27,525 nt of DNA, from positions 1-27,525 of the forward strand of contig CAKMZR010000004.1 of the NCBI GenBank assembly GCA_929200455.1, read 5' to 3'. The notes below the pieces were generated by a model that worked only from the letters and a program-made list of their open reading frames with translations, was not told the origin of the DNA and did no database searches. How positions within the stretch are numbered: the stretch's first letter is position 1; every line of letters starts with the position of its first letter. Source of the DNA: an uncultured Alphaproteobacteria bacterium. Its GTDB lineage: Bacteria; Pseudomonadota; Alphaproteobacteria; CAKMZR01. The translations under genes and the position numbers were made by a program. Positions 16,266 through 24,757 of the stretch are shown in pieces.

Positions 16266-18215
16266 TCACCCCCGGGCCTCATCCATAAACACCAACTTCG
16301 CGTCCTTCTCGTCACGCAAACGACGGTACATCGTGAAATTCGCCAACACCTTCTTTACATAACGCTTCGTCTCCCCGTACGGAATCCTCTCTATAAACGC
16401 AAGCGTACTCTCTATATCCACGCCCGGCCTCCCCAAAGATTTAAGCCACCGCTCCACAGAACCAGGGCCCGCATTGTACGCAGACAACGCCAACACAAGA
16501 TGTCCGCCAAACCTCTCCAACATCGAATCCAAATACCAATCTCCCAACAATATATTATAGTGCGGATCCTCCGTAAGCCTGCGAGCCGCAAAAGGCAATC
16601 CCCGCTTTCTCGATACATAACGTGCCGTTTGCGGCATCAACTGCATCAAACCCCGTGCTCCTGACGAACTCTTCGCCTTCACATTAAAACTACTCTCTTG
16701 GCGGACAAGTGCCATAATCAAACTCGGGTAACTCTCCGTACCTCGGAGGCGAATCCATGGATAGCCGCTTCTATTCAATATCAATCCCTGTTCTTCCGCC
16801 ACGCGTGACGCATACACCCCCGCGTCCACGTGATTCATACGGTACGCAAGCTGTGCCGCCATACTAAAAAATCGCGGATCCGTCGTCGTGTTTATCATAT
16901 GATGCAAATAAATACGCGACAATCTCACAATACCCGCCTTGTGCAGTTTCGTCGCTATCCGAACCAACGGCTTTGACAAAAATACCCTCTTGTAACCCAA
17001 TTCCTCCGCATCTCCAGAACCAACTCTCGGCTCCACATAAGGTGCATCTCCACTCTTACCAAGACGCCTCAGAGCCACCTGTCCGTAAAAAAATGTCACG
17101 CCCCTACCCGCATTCTCATACCAATAACGACTCCGACTCTTATTCCCCAATCCCTCGTAAATCCTACCCAACCAATAGGATATTTCCGACTCCTCCGACA
17201 AACTCTCCGCATACTTCATCGCGTGCTGCATCCGTAACAATGCTTGCTTATAACGCAGTCTCTCTTCGTGCAACTTCTCCCCCTTCGCACCCTTCCATAA
17301 AAGAGAAATATAACCCAAATCCCGCCATAACTTGTAACTTGAAGCCCTCGACATCTCCTTGCCCTCAAGCATACGCAAAAGCCTTTCCGCTTCCAAAACA
17401 CGCCCACGCACAAGTGCATACACCTTCAACTTCTCCGTCAAGCCATACCAATTCTCCGCATACTCATCTCTCTCAGTATAAGATAACGCAAGTGCCAACG
17501 CCTCCTCCTTCTTCCCCTTCCTCCAACGCCACTTCACCCTGTCAAAAACCAAACCTCCATCGTGATAACTCTTCCGTACCCTCTTTATCAATCCATCCAC
17601 TCCAGGCTTCAGGCCCTGCAACGCCAGGCGTGCTTCTCCACGCTTCTCTCTAGGACCTCCCACACGAACCCCTTGGCGTCTTGCCGCAGAAGAAAATCCT
17701 TGCCACAACATCTGCTCAAGGCGGGCGTTGTGATCTTGACGGTGCAGAACCTCTCCATAATACTTCAAAACCTCCTCCTCGTCCTTACGCGTCAAATAGT
17801 CCTCCCTCCAAACCTTCTTCACAAAAGACTCAAGGCGGGGGCGAAAACGTAAGCCCTTACGCCTCAAGCTCTCCATGTACAAAACCCTACCCCCAGATGT
17901 CTCAGGCTCAAACTTCAAAAACCAACCCGACAGCTTCCGAAGAGACACACCCTCCTCTATCGCCAATGTCTCAGCTCTCCTCTTCTGTGCCCCTATCATC
18001 GGCGACATCGGAAAATGCCTCACAAGCGACGAAACCTCCTCATACGTCGCAGGACAACCCCTCTTCGAATGACACAATACCTTCAGGGCCAACAGCACAT
18101 CCCTATCCCAATTCTTCACCATACCCCTCCGCACTTCTTCCCACTTGGCCCCTTTCAACCGCCTCAAATACCGAACGCAAACCTCTACCATCAGAACCCC
18201 TAGCCTCAAAACCAT
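16266..18215 (-). CDS. slt: Soluble lytic murein transglycosylase, Slt70-like (main part of a frameshifted gene)
   Basis: A periplasmic muramidase-like lyase that cleaves the MurNAc-GlcNAc bond to give 1,6-anhydro ends. An alpha-superhelical region spans most of the 649 residues. The C-terminal SLT domain has catalytic Glu507 in ALVRQESSFN, then SSSGARGLMQLMPQTA and ALSAYNAGPGSVERWL. This frame lacks a signal peptide, and its ATG at 18215 has no Shine-Dalgarno. A proper signal peptide lies just upstream in another frame, entering this frame if one G is removed from GGGG at 18149-18152. The repaired product would be 671 residues from an ATG at 18282. Residues 1-22 here are probably not natural. 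Sequencing error, a recent mutation or slippage-based variation are all possible. Confidence 0.9.
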   Translation of the reverse strand: MVLRLGVLMVEVCVRYLRRLKGAKWEEVRRGMVKNWDRDVLLALKVLCHSKRGCPATYEEVSSLVRHFPMSPMIGAQKRRAETLAIEEGVSLRKLSGWFLKFEPETSGGRVLYMESLRRKGLRFRPRLESFVKKVWREDYLTRKDEEEVLKYYGEVLHRQDHNARLEQMLWQGFSSAARRQGVRVGGPREKRGEARLALQGLKPGVDGLIKRVRKSYHDGGLVFDRVKWRWRKGKKEEALALALSYTERDEYAENWYGLTEKLKVYALVRGRVLEAERLLRMLEGKEMSRASSYKLWRDLGYISLLWKGAKGEKLHEERLRYKQALLRMQHAMKYAESLSEESEISYWLGRIYEGLGNKSRSRYWYENAGRGVTFFYGQVALRRLGKSGDAPYVEPRVGSGDAEELGYKRVFLSKPLVRIATKLHKAGIVRLSRIYLHHMINTTTDPRFFSMAAQLAYRMNHVDAGVYASRVAEEQGLILNRSGYPWIRLRGTESYPSLIMALVRQESSFNVKAKSSSGARGLMQLMPQTARYVSRKRGLPFAARRLTEDPHYNILLGDWYLDSMLERFGGHLVLALSAYNAGPGSVERWLKSLGRPGVDIESTLAFIERIPYGETKRYVKKVLANFTMYRRLRDEKDAKLVFMDEARG

Positions 18216-18282
18216 AAAGCGGCATCAACACACACAATACACCCAACACCCCCTCCACATATCTACGCTTCCTCCCTCTCAT
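18103..18282 (-). pseudogene. slt: 5' part of slt with signal peptide, out of frame with the rest
   Basis: Starting at the ATG at 18282, 10 bases after a GGAGGA ribosome binding site, this frame encodes MRGRKRRYVEGVLGVLCVLM, a good signal peptide. SVFEAVERG follows, which is the expected start of the transglycosylase superhelix. It then runs out of homology and stops at 18103. With one base fewer in the G run at 18149-18152, VFEAVER joins AKWEEVRR in the main frame and reads naturally. Confidence 0.75.
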
Positions 18283-18478
18283 CCTTGACTTTTCCTCCAA
18301 GTCTCGCAATAATCACTATGCCTCATACGCGTGCTCTCTCCTCCTTCGCAAAATCATCAAGCCTCCCTTTAAGAATACGCACAATCAAAAAAAGACGCAA
18401 GACCTGACACAATGACGCATACTCATCTGTACGCACTATAGAAAAATATCACCCGCCCACCCCCAGACACCGCATACC

Positions 18479-20125
18479 ATGAACGATATCCTCAAACGAC
18501 TCACCACTCAGCCACTCATGTTTTCCAACATCATCGTGGCCTCCTTCTTCGTCAATATCCTCGGCCTCGCTTCTTCCCTCTACGTCATCCAAGTCTTCAA
18601 CCGATACCTCGGATACGGAACCGATGCCACTCTCTATACCCTCACTTTCGGCATGATCATCGCCATCATCGCCGAACTCCTCTTCCGATTCATTCGCTAC
18701 CGATTCGTCGCCGCTACCAATATCGCTCCAGAATTCCTTAGGTCTCATAACCTCGTCGCCTTCTTCTCAAAAGTCAAAATCGACCACATCTCAGGACCTC
18801 AACAACAAATCCCTAGAGAATGCCAACGCGCAAGCGAACAACTACAAAATACCCTCACACCCACCAATATCTCCACCATCATAGATACACCCTTCGCCCT
18901 CATCTTCATCCTCGCCGTATACCTACTCAGCTTCACCCTCGGCATCGTACTCACCCTCGTACTCATCGTCGGAATTCTCCTCAACCTCTACGGACGCCAC
19001 ACCCAAAAAAAACAAGTCCAAAATATCCAAAAATCACAAAACGAACTCCAACTCATCAATTCATCCGCAACCCAAATGGATACCGTACACGCCTTCAATG
19101 CTGGCAACTTCATCCAGTCCACTTGGCAAAAACGGTTCTCATCCTTCACCACCCTCAAACAAAAAAATCATAACGCTCACAGCAATATCCAAACCGTCAC
19201 GCAAACACTCGGCGGAATACTCACTATGAGCATCATCTTCTTCGGGGCACAACAAGTCCTACAAGGAGAACTCTCCATCGGCGCCCTCATCGGGTGCAAC
19301 ATCATCGCAAGTCGCGCTTTCGCAACCCTCAGCCGCATGATCGCTCTCAATCAAGCTTTCGCTCAAGCCGATATCATGCTCCAAAGAATCCAATCCTTCC
19401 TCCGATTCCCCACAGAAAAAACAGAAGGAACATCCATATCACAACACTCAGGGCAAATATCTTTCGCAGAACTCAGCTACCAACCTCCCCTAAGCCCTCT
19501 ACCCCTCTTCGAAAACTTCTCACTCGACATACCCCCAAATGCCACCGTCGCCGTCATCGGCGGAAACAGTACAGGGAAAACTACTCTCCTCCGACTCATC
19601 CTCGGACTCATCTCTCCCTCATCAGGACAAATCCTCATAAAAAATACAGACCTCCGTCAAATCACCGCAGAAAGCTGGAGATCCTGCATCTCCTACCTAC
19701 CACAAGAACCCCAATTCCTACACGCATCCATTCGTGACAACGTCGCCATCAATGCACCCTTCCTCAAAGATAAAGATATACTCAAACTCATCGACCTTTG
19801 CGACCTCGGAACTTTCGTCAGACAAACCGCAGACGGACTCGCTCACACAATGACACCTGACTCCCTCGAATTCTCTCTCGGAATCAAACGACGATTCGCC
19901 CTCGCACGCGCCCTCGCAAATGACGGACAACTCATCCTCATCGACGAACCCTTCACTTCCCTCGATAAAGGCGGACAACTCATGATCTCCAATATCATGA
20001 AAAATCTCAGCGAAAGCAAAAGTAAAACCCTCATCATCTGCGACCACGACCTCGATAACCTCCCAAAACCCGATATCATCGTCGACCTCAACGCAAAACC
20101 TCAACCCATCATCTCACGTCCATAA
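18479..20125 (+). CDS. Type I secretion ABC transporter ATPase/permease, PrtD-like
   Basis: A 548-residue fused exporter half-transporter; it would act as a homodimer with the adjacent HlyD-type adaptor. The membrane domain covers about residues 15-280, with the typical NILGLASSLYVIQVFNRYLG opening and no N-terminal peptidase (C39) domain. In the ATPase domain, Walker A is GGNSTGKTT (361-369), the Q-loop is LPQEPQF, Walker B LILIDEP (485-491), the D-loop SLD and the H-loop His523. The signature that should read LSGGQ is FSLGI (465-469), a marked departure, although the following RRFALARALA is normal. No Shine-Dalgarno is seen. The secreted substrate and a TolC partner are not in the window. 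Confidence 0.9.
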   Translation: MNDILKRLTTQPLMFSNIIVASFFVNILGLASSLYVIQVFNRYLGYGTDATLYTLTFGMIIAIIAELLFRFIRYRFVAATNIAPEFLRSHNLVAFFSKVKIDHISGPQQQIPRECQRASEQLQNTLTPTNISTIIDTPFALIFILAVYLLSFTLGIVLTLVLIVGILLNLYGRHTQKKQVQNIQKSQNELQLINSSATQMDTVHAFNAGNFIQSTWQKRFSSFTTLKQKNHNAHSNIQTVTQTLGGILTMSIIFFGAQQVLQGELSIGALIGCNIIASRAFATLSRMIALNQAFAQADIMLQRIQSFLRFPTEKTEGTSISQHSGQISFAELSYQPPLSPLPLFENFSLDIPPNATVAVIGGNSTGKTTLLRLILGLISPSSGQILIKNTDLRQITAESWRSCISYLPQEPQFLHASIRDNVAINAPFLKDKDILKLIDLCDLGTFVRQTADGLAHTMTPDSLEFSLGIKRRFALARALANDGQLILIDEPFTSLDKGGQLMISNIMKNLSESKSKTLIICDHDLDNLPKPDIIVDLNAKPQPIISRP

Positions 20126-20135
20126 AGAAAAAATT

Positions 20136-21479
20136 ATGTCCGCTCCCTCCCCTAAAAAAAATAATGACACCGAAAACTTCATCCAAGAACTCGAAAAAAA
20201 ACTCGGCAATATACCCTTCTTCATGCCCTTCTTCTTCTACGGACTCGTAGGATTCATCTCAGCCCTCGTCTTATGGTCCTGGTTCGCTCCCCTCGATGTC
20301 GTCGTGCAAACCACCGGAGAAGTCGTTCCCCTCGGGAAAATACAAACCATTCAACACCTCGAAGGCGGAATCATCAACCAAATCCTCGTCAAAGAAGGCG
20401 ACTTCGTCAACGCCCAGCAACCCCTCGTCACCCTCAGACCCACCAACCAAAAAGCAAGCCTCGACGAACTCGATAACCGCATCAGTTCCCTCATCGTCAA
20501 CAAATGGCGACTCGAAAATGAACTCAGCGAACAAACCAATATGAATACACCTCCACAATCCCTACCCCTCAAAAATACAGTAGACCTCTTCCGTAACGCA
20601 CGACTCCTCTTCCGCGAAAGACAAAAAAATCTCAACGACTCCATCGCTCTACAAGACAACAATATCACCCAACGATCCCAAGAAATGACCGAAGAAGCCA
20701 TCCGAATCAAACAACTCGAAGAACGAAGAACACTCCTTGCAGAACAAATCAATATCAATGAACAACTCATCAGTGACGACCTCAGCAACCGATACGAACA
20801 TATCGAACTCCTCAAACAACTCAACAGCATCAATAGCGCCATAGAAAGTGGAGAAGCCACCCTCCTCAGACTCAAAACCGCCGTCAATCAAGCAAAAAGA
20901 GAAAAAGAACACGCACTCTCCGAATTCAGAGCCTCCACCCGTTCCGCTCTCCAAAAAACAGAACAAGAACTCAACGAACTCAGCGAAAGACGTATCCGAC
21001 TTAGCGACTCCTTCGAGAGAACAACCCTCACCGCTCCCCTCTCAGGAATCGTCAAAACCCTCTATACCACCACAAAAGGTGGCGTCATTTCACCCGGTGC
21101 CCCCGTGCTCGATATTGTCCCCCAAGAAGACGGAATCTACATCCGTGCTCGCCTTGCTCCCCAAGATATCGGACACGTCAAACTTGGACAGTCCGCAACC
21201 CTACGACTCACTTCCGCTGATGCTCCTCTTTTCGGAAATATCACAGGAAACGTCACCTTCATAAGCCCAGACACCATCGTGCCAAAAAATAATCGACCCC
21301 CCCATTACATCGTACACCTCTCCACAAAAAGTACCGCCTTCAATAGCAACAACAACGTCTATCCCCTCTTTCCCGGTATGCTCCTTTCCATCGGAATCAC
21401 CACAGGAAAAAGAACCGTCGCCCAATACCTACTCTCACCCTTCTCACAAAGCCTATCCTTCGCTCTCACCGAAAGATAA
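20136..21479 (+). CDS. HlyD-family periplasmic adaptor (membrane fusion protein)
   Basis: A 447-residue type I secretion adaptor. It has one N-terminal membrane segment (about residues 25-48, PFFMPFFFYGLVGFISALVLW), then a lipoyl/barrel-sandwich half with GEVVPLGKIQTIQHLEGGII and VKEGDFVNAQQPL. A long coiled coil (roughly 110-295, rich in Gln, Glu, Arg and Leu) follows, and then the second lipoyl half LTAPLSGIVKTLY. The C-terminal beta-barrel includes LTSADAPLFGNITGNV. It bridges the ABC exporter to an outer-membrane channel. It begins 10 bases after the ABC gene, with only AAAGAAAAA upstream. Confidence 0.93.
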   Translation: MSAPSPKKNNDTENFIQELEKKLGNIPFFMPFFFYGLVGFISALVLWSWFAPLDVVVQTTGEVVPLGKIQTIQHLEGGIINQILVKEGDFVNAQQPLVTLRPTNQKASLDELDNRISSLIVNKWRLENELSEQTNMNTPPQSLPLKNTVDLFRNARLLFRERQKNLNDSIALQDNNITQRSQEMTEEAIRIKQLEERRTLLAEQININEQLISDDLSNRYEHIELLKQLNSINSAIESGEATLLRLKTAVNQAKREKEHALSEFRASTRSALQKTEQELNELSERRIRLSDSFERTTLTAPLSGIVKTLYTTTKGGVISPGAPVLDIVPQEDGIYIRARLAPQDIGHVKLGQSATLRLTSADAPLFGNITGNVTFISPDTIVPKNNRPPHYIVHLSTKSTAFNSNNNVYPLFPGMLLSIGITTGKRTVAQYLLSPFSQSLSFALTER

Positions 21480-21501
21480 AAAATTAAAAAGCTCCCGGAT
21501 C

Positions 21502-22164
21502 ATGAACTCCCACCCCCTCATCATCTCCATCATCATCGTCAACTTCCTCATTTACGCCCTCGTATCCTTCGCTCCTCCCTCCTTTGCCGAATACCTCTTC
21601 TCAATCCTCATCCTCAGACCCAATACCTTCCTCGAAGTCCACTCCCTCAAAGACTTCCTCTTCGATACTCTCGCCCTCTTCGGATACGGATTCCTACACC
21701 TCAACTTCTTCCACGCCGCCGGAAATATGGCCGGACTCCTCATCTTCGGTTCCGCTCTCGCCAGAACCCTCTCCTCATCCCTCACCTTCCTCTTCCTCTA
21801 CCTCTCTTCCATCGGAATCGCCGCTATCAACACCATCTATCAACAACACTACAGCCTCGGTGCATCCGGTGGCGTCTCCGGAATTATGGGCGCACTTTGC
21901 GCCGTCACCCTCTTCAAACCCAGAATCTTCAGACTCTATAACCCCGGCGTCAAAGGAAAATCCATCCTCTCCTTCTCCATCTTCTGGCTCGCTCTCAACA
22001 TCATACTCGCCGTCATTCCTCCTCAAAACGGACTCATCATTCCCTATACCGGAATCGACCTCGCTTCCGTCGGGTGGACAACCCACATCATCGGATTCTT
22101 CGCCGGATTCGTCCTTGCTTCCGTCCTCTCTCTCTTCCCCGCAAAAATATTCAAATCCTCCTAA
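21502..22164 (+). CDS. Rhomboid-family intramembrane serine protease
   Basis: A 220-residue polytopic membrane protease with about six hydrophobic segments. The catalytic dyad is visible: Ser122 in GASGGVSG and His195 in TTHIIGFFAGF. His71 and Asn75 in HLNFFHAAGN are the expected oxyanion-stabilising pair. It cleaves transmembrane segments of unknown substrates. It starts 22 bases after the HlyD-type gene and ends 24 bases before murJ on the same strand, so it probably shares their transcript. No Shine-Dalgarno is visible. Confidence 0.92.
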   Translation: MNSHPLIISIIIVNFLIYALVSFAPPSFAEYLFSILILRPNTFLEVHSLKDFLFDTLALFGYGFLHLNFFHAAGNMAGLLIFGSALARTLSSSLTFLFLYLSSIGIAAINTIYQQHYSLGASGGVSGIMGALCAVTLFKPRIFRLYNPGVKGKSILSFSIFWLALNIILAVIPPQNGLIIPYTGIDLASVGWTTHIIGFFAGFVLASVLSLFPAKIFKSS

Positions 22165-22188
22165 AATAAAAAACACACCCCCTCTCCC

Positions 22189-23748
22189 ATGTTCCTCATC
22201 TCTCACATCCGTACCGTCAGCCTATGGATCATGGTAAGCCGTTGCCTCGGACTCATCCGCGAAATCCTCATCGCCGCAACCCTCGGGGCAAGTGCCGCTT
22301 CCGACGCCTTCTTCACCGCTTTCAAACTTCCCAATACCCTACGCCTCATCTTCGCAGAAGGCGCCGTACACTCCACTTTCTCCCCCGCTTACTCCAAAGA
22401 AAACCACACCTCCCCAAAAAATGCACAAATCTTTGCCGGAAAAATTCTCTCTCTCATCGCACTTACAACAACCGCTCTCTCCATTCTCGCCATCGTTTTC
22501 ATGCCTCAAATTATGTCCGTATTCGCCTACGGATTCCTCAATAACCCTGCTCAGTTCAACCTTACCGTACAACTCGCCCAAATCGTCTTTCCCTACATCG
22601 TCTTCATGGCCCTTACCTCCCTCATGACCTCCATCGACAATACCCATCGGAACTTCAACCTCAGCAGTGCCGCTCCCTCGATCCTCAATCTCTCCCTCAT
22701 CTCAACCTTACTCGCATTCTCCTTCAACCTCATACAATTCAAACTCACCGCCGCTCTTTGCTGGACCATCCTTATCGCAGGAGCCCTCCAACTCGCCCTC
22801 CTCACCTTCTCCCTCGCAAAAAAAGGTCTCCTGCCAAAACCACAATGGCCCTTCAATGACCCCAAAATCTCAAAACTACTCCTCATCTTCCTTCCCGTTG
22901 CTCTTGCCGCAGGTATCCAACATATCAACAACATCTCAGGACACATCCTCGCAACCACCCTCAACAACGGTGCCGTATCCTTCCTCTACTACGCAGAACG
23001 ACTCCTCCAACTCCCCGTCGCCATCATCGGATTCTCCTTCGCCACCGTCCTGCTCCCGCAAATTCGTCACGAAATCAATTCCTCCTCAGAAAAATACTCA
23101 CCTTCCACCAATATCGCTTTCGATACAGCCATGCTCATCTCCATTCCCGCAACTTGCGGACTCATCTCCCTTGCTCCAGACATCATTCACTCCGTCTACC
23201 AAAACGGCAACTTCTCATCCCTCCAATCCATGCACACCTCAAATGCACTCATCGCTCTCTCCCTCGGACTCCCCGCCATCATCGCTTTCAAAATTATCTC
23301 CACTCTCTTCTTCGCCCACCAAAATACAAAAGCCATCGCCATCACCGCTCTCTCTGCTTCCTTCATCTATATCTCTTCCGCTCTCATCCTCATGCCTTCC
23401 TTCCTCCATATCGGAATCGCCCTTGCCGCTTCCATCAGTGCATGGATAAATCTCTTCATCATCTCCGTCATCATGCACAAAAAAAATTATTGGAAAATCT
23501 CAAAAATTATACTCTCCAGACTCGCACTCTACCTCTTTGCCGCCATCATCATGGTTCTCGTCCTCTTCCTCCTCTCCTCCATCCCCCTACTCAACAACCA
23601 TCAAAACTCCTTTTTTGAAAAATTCTTCTTCCTCGCACTCAAAATCATCTTGGGAATCTCCGTCTATATAGCTACACTCTCTTCCATCATCTCCTTCTGC
23701 ACCCCTAAACTCAAACCCTTGTGCCTCTCTCAACAACCCAAAAAATAA
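22189..23748 (+). CDS. murJ: Lipid II flippase MurJ
   Basis: A 519-residue MOP-superfamily membrane protein that flips lipid-linked peptidoglycan precursor across the inner membrane. The length and about 14 hydrophobic segments are typical. The N-terminus contains the family signature SRCLGLIREILIAATLGASA, then SDAFFTAFKLPNTLRLIFAEGA, including the conserved charged residues of the central cavity. YYAERLLQLPVAIIGFSFATVLLP is the conserved mid-protein motif. The start has no visible Shine-Dalgarno. It is directly followed by trpS with a one-base gap, an arrangement seen in other alphaproteobacteria. Confidence 0.95.
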   Translation: MFLISHIRTVSLWIMVSRCLGLIREILIAATLGASAASDAFFTAFKLPNTLRLIFAEGAVHSTFSPAYSKENHTSPKNAQIFAGKILSLIALTTTALSILAIVFMPQIMSVFAYGFLNNPAQFNLTVQLAQIVFPYIVFMALTSLMTSIDNTHRNFNLSSAAPSILNLSLISTLLAFSFNLIQFKLTAALCWTILIAGALQLALLTFSLAKKGLLPKPQWPFNDPKISKLLLIFLPVALAAGIQHINNISGHILATTLNNGAVSFLYYAERLLQLPVAIIGFSFATVLLPQIRHEINSSSEKYSPSTNIAFDTAMLISIPATCGLISLAPDIIHSVYQNGNFSSLQSMHTSNALIALSLGLPAIIAFKIISTLFFAHQNTKAIAITALSASFIYISSALILMPSFLHIGIALAASISAWINLFIISVIMHKKNYWKISKIILSRLALYLFAAIIMVLVLFLLSSIPLLNNHQNSFFEKFFFLALKIILGISVYIATLSSIISFCTPKLKPLCLSQQPKK

Positions 23749-23749
23749 A

Positions 23750-24757
23750 ATGACAACACCTCACCTCATCTTCTCCGGAATCCAACCCACAGGCGACCTC
23801 CATATCGGAAACTATCTCGGTGCCATCAAACCTTGGGCCAGCCTGCAGTCACAACACCCCTGCATCTACTGCATCGTCGATGCTCACGCCATCACCGTCT
23901 TCCAAGACCCAGAACAACTCAACCTCAACACAAGAGAAGTCGCAGCCGCCGTCATCGCTGCCGGAATCGATCCGTCTCAACATATCCTCTTCAACCAATC
24001 AGAAAATCCACATCACGCTGAACTCAACTGGATATTCTCTTCCATCGTACGCATGGGCTGGCTCTCAAGAATGACTCAATTCAAAGAAAAATCAGGAAAA
24101 AATCGTGAAAAAGCCAGCCTCGGACTCTTCGCATATCCTTCTCTCATGGCCGCAGACATCCTCGCTTACCACGCCAATCTCGTACCCGTCGGCGAAGACC
24201 AAACCCAACACCTCGAACTCGCCAACAATATCGCCCAGAAATTTAATCACGATTACCAAGTCGACTTCTTCCCTTCCATCACGCCCATCATCCAAAAAAC
24301 CGCCGCACGCGTCATGTCCCTGCGAAATGGTTCCGCAAAAATGTCTAAGTCAGACCCCTCTCCCGCAAGCAGAATCCATATCAAAGACTCAAACGACAAA
24401 ATTCACGAAAAAATACAACGCGCAAAAACAGACCCAGAATGTCTCCCAGACAATATTCAAGAACTCGCCCTCAGACCCGAAGCTCTCAACCTCGTCTCCA
24501 TACTCGCCGCCCTTTCAGACACATCACCTCAAAATATACTCGACAACGTAAGCGGATGGGGCTTCTCACAATTCAAGCCTCTGCTCACAGAAAAACTCAT
24601 CTCCGTCATCGAACCCCTCCGCGATAATATGATCCGAATCCTCAATGACGAACTCTACCTCCTCTCCATCCTCAAAAATGGTGCCGAACAGGCTCAGGAA
24701 AAAAGTGCTCCCATCATACAAGAAACAAAAAAAATTATAGGCTTCCTCAAAACCTAA
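23750..24757 (+). CDS. trpS: Tryptophan--tRNA ligase
   Basis: A class I aminoacyl-tRNA synthetase of 335 residues, a normal length. The HIGH-type motif is HIGN in GDLHIGNYLGAI (residues 16-27), and KMSKS is at 197-201 followed by DPS. The segments YCIVDAHAIT, RMTQFKEKSG and PVGEDQTQHLELA are all characteristic of TrpRS. It starts one base after the murJ stop. Its TAA stop overlaps the phaC stop on the other strand. Confidence 0.97.
   Translation: MTTPHLIFSGIQPTGDLHIGNYLGAIKPWASLQSQHPCIYCIVDAHAITVFQDPEQLNLNTREVAAAVIAAGIDPSQHILFNQSENPHHAELNWIFSSIVRMGWLSRMTQFKEKSGKNREKASLGLFAYPSLMAADILAYHANLVPVGEDQTQHLELANNIAQKFNHDYQVDFFPSITPIIQKTAARVMSLRNGSAKMSKSDPSPASRIHIKDSNDKIHEKIQRAKTDPECLPDNIQELALRPEALNLVSILAALSDTSPQNILDNVSGWGFSQFKPLLTEKLISVIEPLRDNMIRILNDELYLLSILKNGAEQAQEKSAPIIQETKKIIGFLKT

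Noticed and set aside
18142..18160. Programmed ribosomal frameshift in slt
   Set aside because: The needed shift is +1 at AGG-GGC. There is no classic slippery site with a stop codon or SD-like stimulator, and other Slt proteins do not use frameshifting. A mutation or base-count error is simpler.
18283..18478. Promoter for the secretion operon
   Set aside because: TATAGA is present near 18438, but possible -35 boxes are at wrong spacing (19 or 27 bases), so I do not report a site.
22667..23449. A 260-codon plus-strand frame within murJ
   Set aside because: It is a shifted-frame shadow, dominated by Ser and Pro from C-rich codons; murJ in the other frame is convincing.
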